Shown here: piece by piece, positions 1 through 12,128 of the stretch
Layout of the letters: each line of letters starts with the position of its first letter
How positions within the stretch are numbered: position 1 is the stretch's first letter
Position numbers and translations under genes: made by a program
Notes under the pieces: generated by a model
Seen by the model: the letters and a program-made list of their open reading frames with translations, nothing else
Databases searched by the model: none
What the model was told of the DNA's origin: nothing
DNA from: Pocillopora verrucosa
Taxonomy: Eukaryota > Cnidaria > Anthozoa > Scleractinia > Pocilloporidae
Length of the DNA: 64,000 nucleotides
Reading direction: 5' to 3'
Assembly (NCBI RefSeq): GCF_036669915.1
Contig: NC_089315.1
Span: forward strand, 15,894,003-15,958,002

Positions 1-1347
1 TTAAAAGTTTTGAACATCTGAAGTTGGTGCTTATATCAAATGATGCTGTCAGTCGTCGGAATTATAGCAGTAGCCCTTCATGACCTCCGAACATATGGAA
101 GAGACAATGCCAAGCTAAAATTTGCTTGGGATCCCTTCCAGATGCCAAAGATACCTTTTCACAATGGAAATAATATTTTCCAGTTTCCTTGTCTTTGTAC
201 GCCAATCGGAGAGGCTAGTAAAGTAAATTACTCTTCTTAAAAATAACGATTCTGTATATCGATGAGAAGATCGATCATTAATTAAGGAATGAGGAGATTA
301 GAGAAGCTTCTTTAGCATTTGCCAACTGCAAAAGGCTCCTTGAATTTCAGAATCACTTTCCTTAACCGGTTTTTAATGGTTTTACTTCTGATTTTCCGTG
401 AAGAAGTGATTCTGGGGCGTCTTGATCCTTGTCTAGTTTTCTAAATTTATTTTTTAAGTTGTCCTTGGCGATCAACAGAACATAAACTATGTGCCCGTCA
501 GTTTGCAGGGCTACTCTTACATTCAAAGACCGATCCAGCAGACAAATTGCATGAAAAGTGTTACGAACATTTAATTGAAATGTTTCTTTATTAAATCCAT
601 AGCTTTATCCTTTCTTACCTGCCTGCTAGGTTTCGATCCGAGTTTAAAAAGTTAATGGCTTAAATCCAAGATTTTCCGTGATAAAGTCGCATTTTCGTCC
701 GTGGTCGAAAAGTAAGGAGTGGGCCGATACCGATATCTGATACGACAACCATATGAGAATCCACTTAAAGCTTTTCTCCTCCGCCGGGATCCTGCGTTCT
801 TCTGGTTACCATGATTTTGTGGACAAATGTGGATAATAAATTGCAATTTTTAACTTGTTTGTCTGTGATTTTCACGAGATGTCAGAGCACTGAACTGCAA
901 TTACTAATGACCTTGCGAGACAACCTTGTGTTTGGTAGGAAGGTCAAGTGACTTGCTTGCAAACTCAAGTATGCATATCGATATTCAAGGAAAGAAAAGT
1001 TGGTTTTGTACTCAGTATCGCATCGGCTTACAAAAAAACGATATCAGCCAACCTTCATCGAGAAAGACGGGAAGTGACAAAAATATTTGATGTTAGTCGA
1101 CAAGTTCCTTTCCATCGTTCACACAAACTGACGACTGCTCTCTTAAAGATTTCACGAACGACACTTTCGGTTTTTCAGGAAGTTCATATTAAATTAAACA
1201 GTTTCGAAACTATAGTAAAATAACATCCACTAAAAGTGTTAAAGTATTCGTTTATCCACGTGATGACAACATTATTTAACACAGAACGCCACAAGCATTC
1301 AAGTGAATTGTCCTCTTTGCTTCGGTGGCCGCTGTTGATAATTCACC
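1..1347. other. Intergenic sequence upstream of the first LECT2-like gene
   Basis: AT-rich sequence. Short open frames occur on both strands (for example 948-1223 plus and 652-846 minus), but none has recognisable protein features or sensible splice borders. No TATA box was identified close to the start codon at 1348. The proximal promoter of the LECT2-like gene presumably lies in the last few hundred bases. Confidence 0.5.
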
Positions 1348-4300
1348 ATGGAATTTCCGCTTGTTATTGCCATTGCCTTCGGAATAATTGCTCAATCAAT
1401 GGAAGGTAAGACAAGGACTATTCGAAGTACAATATAATTTTTTCTGATCAAAATGCATATTTACGATCTGCGCAGTTTCAGCGAGTTAAACCGGCAACCA
1501 TTTTTAACAGTGTTCGATATATGAAAACTCATAATATAAAGTTTATACAAATGATGCTGCCATTACGACAGAGTTCAGCGAGAACGATATTTTAGACAAA
1601 TCGATTTGCTATTTCAGAAATACACGAATACTTGAATTGCGAAAACATCTTTTCAGCTCGTCCGGTTACCACTCAGAGAAAGCGGAATGGTATTTTGAGC
1701 TGTTTTCACAGTTGGCAAACCAGTTTAAAAGTGTAAAAATTTTATTGGACATGTATTTCCTTTAAAAAATTATAACCGAGGAACATCTACACATTTATGT
1801 TTGATAATAAAAGTTAGCGAAATGAAATTGTGCCGTTTCGAAGCTACCATGTAAAAATGACACTGAGTTTAGTTTCGAATTTTAAGACAATGCAATATAA
1901 CAGCAATGTAAATTTTCTTTCGACTGTGTCAGTGTGTGCTGTATATCATTTTATATGAATACTATTGCGTTTCTGGTTTGGCTTTTCAATCACGGTTTTA
2001 CGGCATTTGATGGACTACACGCTTTCTTTAATTCATAACAAAGAAAAACCTTTTTGGCACTTCTGGGATGGAAAAATGGTGAACTAATCCTAAAACTACA
2101 TCCTCGCCGTTCTGCTCATGAAGACGACTTGAAGTATGAGGCTATAAAATCTCGATCACGCGCATCGTATTTTCAAAATTTAAGCTCAGTTGTTCCCCAT
2201 TTTGGTGCATTAAGTACGCTGAGAGAAACTCTGCTAAGATCTCATAACTATGGTTTCGATCTAAAGCAAACGATTCGGACCGTTTCCGAGACGTCCTCTT
2301 TACTTAATAGGGAAATCTTGACAGCTTCAAGTCGAAACGAAACAGCCCTGTATCCGCTGTTTTTATATGAACTTCAACAACGTATGTACTGTGATAACTC
2401 ACAGAAGTTTACACTACCATTTTAATTACGGGAAAACGACAGATTTAAAAAGCTAAGGACTCTTATAATTTCTAGGTGGAGCGATTAGAAAAAAGTGCTT
2501 CTCTAAGATCTGCTCCAGCAACCCCTCCAATATGATGCGAGTATGGGATAGATTTGGCAGTGGAGCCTTTGGGGCCCCAAGGTATGTTTCGCTCTATTCT
2601 TGGAAATCATCCAAGAAACCTCCTCTTTCTTTCTCTATGTATTTTTCTTTGTCTTTTGTGAAACATTACTCTACAGTCGCAGACCTTCAAGGCAACAGGA
2701 ACCGGGCTTGAAACTTGATTATTCGGGGGAGAAAGTGTTGCAGACTTTCTTTACCTGCTCGTTACTTTTAGGTTTTCCTGAGCAGCCTTTCTTGATAACT
2801 ATACCTTCTTTGTAAGGGGCTGCTTCTTTCGAGATATCTAAACACCCCCTGTTGCTTTTGAAATCGCGATAAGCGTCAAACCATTGAAATTATGACAAGC
2901 ATTTTTGAGATTGCAGGTTAAGGAAAAGGTTGAGCTTTATGTGTAGGTGTGAGCATGTGCCTACTTCCAAAAAAAAAGTTGTTTGTTTTTATTTTTCGCA
3001 TCTTCGTTGTTTCTTTTCCTCGAAGGAAGACATATTTTAAGATCCCAGCTTTAAAAAGATGTTCCTTTTAAAATTTGACTGCCAACAATCTTGAAATCTC
3101 GTCGCTTCTGCGGAACAAAATGGTATCAACGCGTCTGGGCCAACCTGGCCACGGCGATTGTCTGAAAACAAGAGATCTGCTACTGCTTTAGCCCCATAAT
3201 GTACTGGAGATGTTAACGATAGAAATCAGGGTTAAGAAGAGAGGGGAGGGTGGGGGCAGAACCAATACTACTAGTGTCTTTTTGGGTTCCTTCATGCAAA
3301 CAATGGTCTGTGCTATGCTCACTATTCTCCGACGCAGGTGTTGCGAGAAGGATGGGACTCGCTGGGCCAACAAAGGAATTGATATCAAGTGCTCTGCTGG
3401 TTCGAGGGTATATGCACCTTTTCCTGCTAGAGTTCTCTATTCGTACAGGCCGTTCTTGAAAAACAGGAGACCATATAACGTTGCGATTCGCCTGCAAGGA
3501 ACTGGAGCATGGAAAGGTAAAACATGGACATTAAACCTAACAATTGATCAAAGTCAGATGTTTTGAAATTCATCTCATTTTTTTCGCTGATTTTTTAATA
3601 CAAAACTGGAAAATCTACCAGTATTACAAATATTGTAGTCTCGTGGATTGCCTTTTAAACTAACACCTTTTAGCTTTTTAATCTCAAATTGGCATCTGCC
3701 CACAGATCCCTTCTATGTGGAGCAAAGTCTTAAACAAACCAGTATTGTAAGTTCAGAGCCACCACCAGAAATTTTCAATATCACAAAAACTTTCACAGTG
3801 GCCTGGATCATACCTCAGTTCACCTCCTAATTCATTTTATAATAAAGTTCGGATATAACGCGCGCTGTCATTGGTTGAAAGAGCGTGCTCTATGAGAGTA
3901 TAGAGCATAGAGCTGAGCTAAAGCTGTCACGCCATCTGCCAAATTGTGCTATGTTTGAAAGTGAAGTTTCGGAACAAGCGAGCCGGCAAGTAGCAACAGA
4001 AGAACCAAATAAAGGTTTGTAAACATACCAGGCGCCGTAATTTACGTTATTAAAACGTGAGCAGATACGAAAATCCTCAAAGGAAAAACAAAATAGACAT
4101 TCCGAGTTTTAAAGATTAATTCACGCTCAGTTAGATTGCAAGCTTACGTACGGAAATAAAAATCAAACACAACTAATACTCATATAGTATTTAAAGTTCA
4201 GTGTTCAAAAACAAAACAGAACAAAACAGAAATGATGAAAAATATAACCAAACTGGCATAACTGTTAAAATTCATTTTAATCATGACGGTGTCTGAGCGA

Positions 4301-5337
4301 ATATGATCATGCTAAAGTCCATCGCGGCTCGCTCATCATGGCGATCTCCGGTCATCACAGTAAAGCAAGTCTCAGAAACTATATCGGCCGCCCTTCGAGT
4401 GAAAAAATAAGAGCTTGCTCTGATATCCTTTCCGATGCGTTGAGTGGAAAGTCACTGCAGCCGAGTTTTGCCGTATCCCGAGCGATCTTCATGTTTCGGT
4501 GAATTCGGCTGTCGTTCATTCAAAAAACGCTCGCCTTGAACAGTTTTTTTCATACCTTGTCATGTGAAAAAAACTCGCGTGTTTTTATGAGCCATAATTC
4601 GGCTGAAGTTTACTGAACATTTCACTTCAAGATTCTGTATTAGAGACTTAAAAACTTCAGGCAAAAGTGTTAAATTCGACTTACCAAACTATTTTAATTT
4701 GTAAACGATCGCATAAGGTGAACTTTGATGGTTTTTAAACTTTGATGATTGACACTTTTGACAGCTTTAGTCTTGTACAGCCAATCAGATTATTTCAACC
4801 ATTCTAACAGGGATTCTGATTGGCTTATTGTAGCGTGCTTTATGAGAGTATAGAGCATGCTGACGACACTGTTCTTCGCTTTGGAAATAAAGTTTGTTTT
4901 GAAAATTGAAAGTAATGCTCGGGGAATTTAATGGATTCTTTATTATCAAGAAGTTATTTCTCAAGAAGTGGGGAGAAACGTCTCGTGTTTCTCCCTACAC
5001 TTCTTTCGTGCTCTAGCCGCTTCCTGCGTGCTTTATAACAGAACAGAGCACAGTCAAGGCTTCTCTATTTGTTAAATAGGTCATCAAGTTTCCAAGAAGG
5101 AACAAAGGGGATATGAGGGGATGGGATGACACATTTCTAACGTTTCTTCCAGGTTATGGTGTGAGGTTGTTTTTCGTAAAGAAGAGAGCTCGCAATGGAC
5201 GTTACGTTTCTGCCGGAACTTTCATTGGTTACATGACCAACATGGCGCCCGAGTATGGCTACGGTATGACTAATAGTATTCAAGTGCAGGTTGACAAGAA
5301 TGGAGTGACAATGAACCCAACTAAGTTTTTCTGTTAA
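1348..5337 (+). CDS. LECT2-like: LECT2-like secreted M23-fold protein, paralog 1 (degenerate zinc site)
   Basis: Four coding exons join in frame: 1348-1405, 2476-2581, 3338-3516 and 5153-5337 (intron phases 1, 2, 1), giving 175 residues. Residues 1-19 form a hydrophobic signal peptide, so the product should be secreted. The rest follows leukocyte cell-derived chemotaxin 2: KICSSNPSN, DRFGSGAFGAPR, then GIDIKCSAGSRVYAPF (a near match to the vertebrate LECT2 core), TGAW, and a C-terminal part ending NPTKFFC. In LECT2 the zinc is held by His and Asp of an HxGxD motif and by a His in HVH. Here the first is NKGID (Asn66, Asp70 kept) and the second is SIQ (156-158), so only Asp remains and metal binding is doubtful. 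LECT2 is a secreted cytokine or chemotactic factor in vertebrates; the cnidarian role is unknown. The domain is otherwise intact, so this looks like a functional non-metal paralog rather than a pseudogene. Confidence 0.87.
3883..4860. repeat. Intronic segment bounded by 26-bp direct repeats
   Basis: Intron 3 of LECT2-like paralog 1 carries two near-identical 26-base words, at 3883-3908 and 4833-4858, differing at one position. Each can fold as a hairpin (TGCTCTAT with TATAGAGCA). A looser relative occurs near 5024-5050. The 920 bases between show no coding potential. This looks like a dispersed non-autonomous repeat or two copies of one. Confidence 0.45.
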
Positions 5338-5955
5338 GGTAAGACTCTTCCCCTTTCTTCCTCTCAGTACAGCAACGAGTATAGGCCACACTCATGACCG
5401 CGCGTTGCTCTCGACTACGTGCCCGGCCTAAGGTAGAGATATGCAAGCTAATTTACGCCGACACAGTGGCACATGTCCACACCTGGGGATTGTATAGCTT
5501 AGATTCGAGATACTTAGGATGAAATTACAGTAACACACGGACAAAGTCTACAACAAATCAGTGATATCTATATTCTCTGAGATTACAACGCTTCATTGCA
5601 GTCACTACACGCTGCCAAGATTGCAATGATGATAACTTAAAAAAAAGTCCGATAAGAGGAGACCCGTAACAGAGTTCCGAATGAGTTTTTTCTGTGCGTA
5701 AACTTTGAGAATGAGAGAAGTTTGAATAACCTGTACAAACCTCTCTAACTATAAGATTACTGATTTTCTTATTCCTTTTGTTTTTTGTATGTTATGCCTT
5801 GCAGTCTATGCACCAGGAGCGAAGGATAATGTAATGTAAAAGCATGATCAAAGGACAAAAGTCTCTTCGTCTGCTGTTTGGTCTCTGAGTATTTTTGATT
5901 TAAAATAATTGATACATTCAAATCACGAAATAATAAACTAAACATGAGCAGTATC
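5338..5955 (+). other. 3' UTR of LECT2-like paralog 1 with an intron directly after the stop
   Basis: A donor (G|GTAAGA) sits one base after the TAA stop, with GT at 5339-5340. A good acceptor (TTATGCCTTGCAG) ends at 5804. The 3' UTR exon would run from 5805 to past the AATAAA at 5932-5937. The same arrangement occurs in paralog 2, which supports it as real and ancestral. Confidence 0.6.
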
Positions 5956-6437
5956 TACCTAAAATCAATACTCTCTCTTTCGGATAATAAAAGCCGTTCA
6001 AAAATTATTGATGAATTTTTCGTTTTTTGGAGTTCCTCGTTCTACCGCTTACAACTGCTTGACACAACATATCCTGTGCAATTAGGTGTAATTAGCTACC
6101 CCAGAAGGAACGGCCTATAAACCACTTCGATTGTTGGTGTTATTTATTCTACTGATCCGCGATACGATCTTTAGTAGAGTTATTAAAGAAAACCTATGAA
6201 AACAAAGAGTTTATAGTTTCTACAAATTTGGCTGATATCAGACTGAAAACAAGCGAAATCTTATAAATGACTGTAAATATATGAAAATCATATATGTGAA
6301 CTGCGGACAAAGAAATGAACACGGAAGTGATCTTCGCAGTAATGAACACTACTTAGGCAGGAGTAAAAAAAATTCAGAAGATAGAAATTGAATAGAATCC
6401 TAATGATTACATACCAATCGGTGCTACAGGGCAATTT

Positions 6438-6514
6438 AGTATTATCAACTGAGTTGATAACGTCTTTCGCCAGGGCGATAATCGCTCTGACGAAGGGCTC
6501 AGTTGATAATACTA
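6438..6514. repeat. Near-perfect 77-base palindrome
   Basis: The outer arms 6438-6453 and 6499-6514 are perfect inverted copies (AGTATTATCAACTGAG). The inner part pairs CGCCAGGGCGAT with ATCGCTCTGACG with few mismatches, so almost the whole sequence can form one hairpin. The right half has the words TCTGACGAAGGGCT and CAGTTGATAATA. The same words, but separated by about 60 bases, occur in the repeat at 63089-63190. It is most likely a miniature mobile-element relic. Confidence 0.7.
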
Positions 6515-7086
6515 TATTACTCTGTCTAAATTACTTCTTAGTCGTTTCCGTTCACATCATTCTTGACTTAACAACACGGAACAACCTGAAAACGCTGAAA
6601 CAACGGATAATTTTAACATTGCATTAAAATCGCCACACACCACTGTTTAAAAACAAATTATATACCTACCCGACGTATTGAAGGGAGATGAAAAAACGAG
6701 AAAAAAGGTTCTTACGTGCCTACTCAAGAAACTAATCGGATGAACAACGGGGGTGTAATGAGCAGTTTGCGTGGAGCACGTACAAAAGAGGAACTTAATC
6801 AAGAGTTGAGACGTGGGTCGCTCGAAGATTCTGAGAAATTTTTATTCTCGGAGGCTCAGAGATTCCCGTTCCCGTATCTCTAGGGAACAGTTTCAAATAT
6901 CAAATTAGGGAAGTTTTGATAGCTTACAAGCACTCACTCTTATCTAAGGATCATTGTGATAGTGAACTGAATAGCGCTATTTTTTTTTTAAACGTTTCTT
7001 ACTTCGTATGGCAGTTTGTAAAATTGTAGTGAAGTGTCGAGAAACACTCTGTCATACATGCAGTTTTGATTATGAAAGACATACCT

Positions 7087-7294
7087 TTAACCCTTTAGCC
7101 CCTTAGAGTGACTTAAATTTTTCCTCGCTATATCAACTCTGAATCAAACATGAAAGTTATGAGAAAAGAGGAGATGATCACAAAACCAAAGCAGTTCTTG
7201 ACTGTTAAATAAATTCTCCCTGTCAGCCTCTTTAGAAATGTATGGAGAGCAGTATGGAGAATATGCATACTGATGTTAGGGGATATAGGGTTAA
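7087..7294 (+). mobile_element. MITE-like element, family A, copy 1
   Basis: It is about 208 bases long, starting TTAACCCTTTAG and ending TATAGGGTTAA, so the ends are inverted repeats. Internal landmarks are a stretch like CTGAATCAAACATGAAAGTTATGAG and GTATGGAGAATATGCATACTGATGTTAGG-like sequence near the right end. The same body recurs at 13282-13475, 20967-21168, 51945-52160 and 54895-55109. It has no coding capacity and is probably a non-autonomous DNA transposon. Confidence 0.7.
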
Positions 7295-8444
7295 AGATCT
7301 TTCTTGGCATGCTGTGCGTATGGGAGAATATGGTCGCTACGTCCTCGTAAAGAACTTAAAGCAAGTCAGTCAGACAGCCACAATACAGTGGGTTCTCGCA
7401 CTTTATCGATTGCACGTCATTATCCACCACAAGCCGAACCCGTATTTCACATCACAATAGACACACAACCTTTTCTGATAACTAAATTCTTCATCAAAAA
7501 TGGCGACGATTCTATCATCATTTTACTTTTAGGTTAATTAATCCTTTTTCCTCGATTAAGAGAACTTTTAGCTTGAAACGAGGCATCGAAGAAAAATCAA
7601 TACTAGCTGTATTTCCGCCTTTGTGGAATGACCTATACGGATATATGGAGATACATTTATAATGATGTTATAAACCGCATGAGTAGCCTTGCGTGATTGG
7701 AGTTAAGCAAACAATTGACTATTTTAGCTCACTAAGTTATTTATATCGTAACCTTGACTTCGATACTGAAATCCCGCACGATCAGTAAGGTTGGACCGAC
7801 AGACTGAAATTCTAAATTCATAACTACGATCTGCAGTAATTATATAGGTTTCCTATGGTTTGTCTGTGAGATTGTTCTGAAATATGATGTCGAATGCTTG
7901 AGCTCGTAAGTAGTGCTGAAGTAAAACTTTGAAATCACGGACTAGTTTGTCCTGATAAATTGCTAACTTCCGTAAGGGAGTTTTGCCAAATTACAAGCTT
8001 AACTTCAAGATGGGAAAGGAAAAAAATTCTTTGTGAAACAGTTAGAAAATTCACACATTCCAGGGATCGTTTAATTTGGAGGACCTCTTCTTTCTCGAAT
8101 GAAAAAACTTTATGGAGTATGGCACTCAGGACAAAATGGCTTTGTCTTGGCTTATTGCACTTGTGTTGCTAGCCTACCTTAGGAAGAAAATAAATATGTG
8201 GTAAATGTGTCTTAGTTTTGCGGGATAAATGTATTAATTAAGTTAAAACGTGCGTTTTGTAAGACAGCGCCGCCATTCTGTTTTAACAAAGACCAATCAA
8301 TCATTACGCTGTTAAAAAAACGTTTCTTTTTATATTCGGTATTTCAGCACCGTTGCAGTACATGTAAACAATGCCTTAACCACTGGTCGAGGTAAACGGA
8401 TATAAATAACATTTTTCCTAGATGAGGTAATATAGAAAACGCCC

Positions 8445-8452
8445 TATATATA
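8445..8452 (+). promoter_or_regulatory. Probable TATA box of LECT2-like paralog 2
   Basis: CTATATATAG lies about 80 bases before the ATG at 8529, a spacing that would place transcription start near 8475 and give a short 5' UTR. No equivalent box was seen before paralog 1. The assignment rests on sequence and position only. Confidence 0.4.
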
Positions 8453-8528
8453 GACGTTTGTAACGCGGTCTTTATGATCAATGCCCCTGAGACTTACGGA
8501 AGAACAGGTAGAAAAGGCAATTCTCAAC

Positions 8529-11169
8529 ATGAAATATCCCATCTTCGTTACCATCGTTTTCATAGGAATATTTCAGTCTCAAGAAGGTTAGTAAACTCCT
8601 TACTCTTTTAGCTTCCTTGCAGTATTTTAAGTAACTAAATTACCAAAATTGCAGACGGCAAGTTGCTAAGAAAATTCATTGTCAAAATTTTGCTCCTTCA
8701 AGTTCAAAACTAAAACGCGATGAAACACATATTTCGATTGACCTGATCCAAAACAGTGGATAACATCTTTGGAATACTCAATTTATCTGATTCTCTTTAG
8801 TTCGAATCATGTGGAAGAAGGAACGAAAACCGAATGATATTCATTTGCATTGGAAACGGATATCGTGATAAACTAGATATCTTCCTGACTTTTCCATAAT
8901 GTTTAACGTGGTCGTCAGTGACCATCAATTTCTAATTTGCAATTTGAGCAAAGAAAAGGAATTTGCAAGAAGCTTGAATCCTAACTCAGTGAACTACTTT
9001 TCTTTGTCGTAAGTTTATTACAAATATTTTAAACATTTTCTTTATCTTCTTTGTTGTTTTAGTTTTTGGCTGCGGCGGTGGAAGCAAGCCTAAGCCAAAG
9101 CCACCAACACCAGGTAAAACTACTTCTTGTTGTTTATTTCTCCGTAATGTGAAACTGGATTTAGAAAAAAAATCGTCTTCAAGGTTTGAAGGTTTCATGA
9201 TCAGTTTAAAAACTTCAATCACAAGTATACTTCTATAACAGACTCTAGAAAATCTATCAGTTTCTGCATACAATGAGAGGTAAAGTCATGACGCACTTCA
9301 AGGTTTTTCTATCCGGTTTCAGTCTATCCGGTTTCAGTCTATTATTTTCTATCCGGTTTCGGTCTATCCAGTTTTTATATCCGGTTTCAGTCTATCCGGT
9401 TTTTCAATCCGGTTTCAGTCTACTGACATTCCATCACAAATGCAACACGCCATTCAATGTTGCCGTGTGTCTGTTCTGTAATAGATGAAGTTTTGTAACA
9501 GATGACGTCAAAATGTGGTAAGAACAAAAAAACTGAGGCACAGAGGTTGAGTAGACTTGTTGGAATAAACTAAACCAAGAACTACAGCAACTCAAGCGAG
9601 AGGCGTAGACTCTTCTCATTTTTCAAAAGAGACACTCGAAGACTCGTCAGATATGTATCCAAATACGTACCCCTCTATTGCATATCACGTTGCGCCTTGA
9701 CACTTCAAAGCATCTCTAATTAGTCATCACTTTGTTGACTATGGTAATGTTCGTCAAATTGATCACATTTTTTGGTAACTTCCAGGTGGCAGCAAATGTT
9801 TTGCGCAGATTTGCTCCAGTAATCCTTCCAATCAAATAAGAGGAACAGATCGGCATGGCAGTGGTGCTTTTGGAGCACCGAGGGGGTAAGGCGAACGTAT
9901 CGTAAGATGCGTCAAATCCTAAAATAATTTATATTATACACGGTTTGGGTATTTCTACATTTGAGGGGGCCGATCAACTAAAATACTGGGTCAGCAGCAT
10001 ACAGAAATTATCTGTTTCAGTGAGAGATACAACTGGATTAGCGTCAATCATATTTTGAACAATTCCGCATTGAAATGTCATCTAAAATATTTAGTAAAAT
10101 TTTAAACGAAAGAGCGACTCATACAGTAATTGAAATAATCACTTTAAGAATCCCTGGGCGATCTCTGAGCTTTTGCTGTGTTAATATTATGCCACATAAT
10201 TATTTAATAGATAGACCTTTATGAACACGTTCGTTATCTTGTCCAAGAAAGTTGTAATTTCTGTCGCTATCAGTGAAAAGGCAACAGGAGAGATCTTATG
10301 ATAGATGCACTAAAGGCTTTTTTTGTGAACCATAATGTCAGCATTTTGGAGCTGACAGATTGTACTCACAAAAAGATGCAAACTATTGTCTCGTTATGTT
10401 TCATATTTAGGAGTCGTACCCATAAAGGCGTTGATATCGTGTGTGCTGTGGGATCTCGTGTGTACGCTCCATTTCCCGCGAGTGTTGTCCGTGGACTTAC
10501 TGTGTATAGTGCATCGAAACATCGCGGCAAGCCATACAACACTGGCCTTGAACTTAGGGGAACTGGAGCCTGGGCAGGTAATGAGCCAAAAGAAATAAAA
10601 CGTAAAAGCACGAAGAAAATTTAAATAACCTTCAGCTATTCCCCCTCATTTCAAGAGAGTTGAGTTTTTATCTATTTTCGGATCCCCTACAAAACGTTAT
10701 GATTCAGGCACAGACACTGCCGAATTTGGAAGTGATTTGCGTTCAAGATTAATTGGACGGGTCACTTAGTTGTGACCAACAATTTTTATGGCCTGGATAT
10801 TCTCTGTGGTTCATTTGGTAGAGCAGCCGATCAACCGAACCTATTGATGGTTCGCTCCCTCACGGGAGCTCCCTCGTTTTCCTTTGTCCAACGCTTGTGA
10901 AGAATAAGTCACACTTTTCTATATTAAAAAGATTTACACACCAGAATAAAAATACTCTCCCTCTTTGCTACTTTGTTTTTTTAGGTTATAAAGTAAAATT
11001 GTTTTATGTGAGGAAGACAATCAGCAATGGAAGAATCGTGGCTTCAGGGGATTCCATTGGCACCATGACTGACAGGGCATCTGTGGACCCTGGGATGACA
11101 AACCATGTTCATGTGCAGCTCTACAAGGATGGGGCGATAGTGAATCCCACTTCTTTTGTTAACTGTTAG
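8529..11169 (+). CDS. LECT2-like: LECT2-like secreted M23-fold protein, paralog 2 (zinc ligands intact)
   Basis: Five coding exons join in frame: 8529-8586, 9063-9113, 9786-9885, 10411-10577 and 10985-11169, giving 186 residues. Exon 1 encodes a signal peptide of the same length as in paralog 1, with the same phase-1 junction. Exon 2, absent from paralog 1, encodes a short Gly/Lys/Pro linker (GCGGGSKPKPKPPTPG, residues 22-37). Exons 3-5 encode the LECT2 core: QICSSNPSN, TDRHGSGAFGAPR, THKGVDIVC, VYAPFP, TGAW, MTNHVHVQLYKDG, and end NPTSFVNC. The zinc ligands expected from vertebrate LECT2 are present: His74 and Asp78 in HKGVD, and the HVH motif at 166-168. Like vertebrate LECT2 it may bind zinc without peptidase activity, since typical M23 enzymes need more catalytic residues. 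It is a tandem duplicate of the gene 3 kb upstream. Confidence 0.88.
9306..9425 (+). repeat. Short minisatellite, about 15-base unit
   Basis: About seven degenerate copies of TATCCGGTTTCAGTC lie in the intron between exons 2 and 3 of LECT2-like paralog 2. The repeat keeps an open frame on the plus strand (9273-9488) only because of its periodicity. It is not a gene. Confidence 0.8.
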
Positions 11170-11975
11170 GGTAAGGACGGGTCGTTTTTGTTTTGCTTTT
11201 ATTTACGGATGAATAAGATAAGGGGCAAACCAATGATTTGCAGTTAAAGTGAAAAAAAAACAAACAAACCGTGAAAGATTCTTGAAACCAATGAACAAGT
11301 GATGAGGAGAAGGAGGAAAAACGAAATAACCAAAGAAAATAGGAAGGGCCGAACGATGAATGGGCGAAAGACCGTACAAAAGAGCGAGTAAGGGAGACGC
11401 AGTGAAGCATCTTGGTGAAAGTTGTGCATTACTCATTGTTTTCCTAAAACCAAAAACTCAGTTTCACCATATGCATCATACTTTGAATGAATGAGTTGCC
11501 ATTAATCGGATCCATGAGTCTGCTCAAAGTTTTCTGGGATCACCACAGGGTCAAACTTTGCAAATTGCTTGAAAGAGATATGTGGCGTTAAGAAATATAA
11601 AATATTAGAAAATTAGCTTTAACTGTTTGGAAATAACTCAATGAAATCTATTCCGTTGTGCTAACTTGTGTACAGCCTTTTTTCAAACTTGTTTCTGTCT
11701 TCAATGAAACAACCTTTCGCCATAGATTTCTTTCAAGAAAGTTGCTATGTTTGACACATGCTGATCCCAATTCATTCACTGGCCCAGATTAGGTGTTGAG
11801 CAACTCTTACTAAATCAAGTCTGAACGTTTGCTAGTTTGTTTTGTCCATAGAACTAAACTGGTTTTTTTTTCTCCTTTCAGAATCTGTTGTTAGGCTAGC
11901 TGTAAGGAGTGATTTTTAGCCTGCAATAAATTAGCACAAATAGTTATTTCAACAGTGGAGTAGGAAAATAAAAGT
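11170..11975 (+). other. 3' UTR of LECT2-like paralog 2 with an intron directly after the stop
   Basis: The stop TAG (11167-11169) is followed by one base and then a GTAAGG donor (GT at 11171-11172). The acceptor TTTCTCCTTTCAG ends at 11881. The terminal exon carries AATAAA at 11925-11930. This mirrors paralog 1. Confidence 0.6.
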
Positions 11976-12128
11976 TGTTCAAATCAAAGAATCTGACATG
12001 CACTCGTATTATTTTTTCTAAGTTGATAAACTTCTTGTTTATCACATCACTTGAGGACAACTTTCAATTTCGTTTCAGCGTACGGTTGACAAAAAGGAAA
12101 CCCATCCCATTCTCTCAAAAGCGTGTGT

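Larger units (their letters stand above)
5956..8400. other. Intergenic spacer between the two LECT2-like genes
   Basis: There is no supportable coding exon here. The stretch contains a 77-base near-palindrome (6438-6514) and a short inverted-repeat element (7087-7294), both listed separately. The remainder is AT-rich and without visible structure. Confidence 0.5.

Noticed and set aside
2054..2425. 123-residue plus-strand frame in the first intron of LECT2-like paralog 1
   Set aside because: It lies between two well-supported exons, has no recognisable domain and no flanking signals. It is somewhat long for chance but not enough to call.
10808..10870. tRNA-like words (TGGTAGAGCAG and GGTTCGCTCC)
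   Set aside because: The two boxes cannot be fitted to a cloverleaf with acceptor stem. At most it is a relic of a tRNA-derived repeat.
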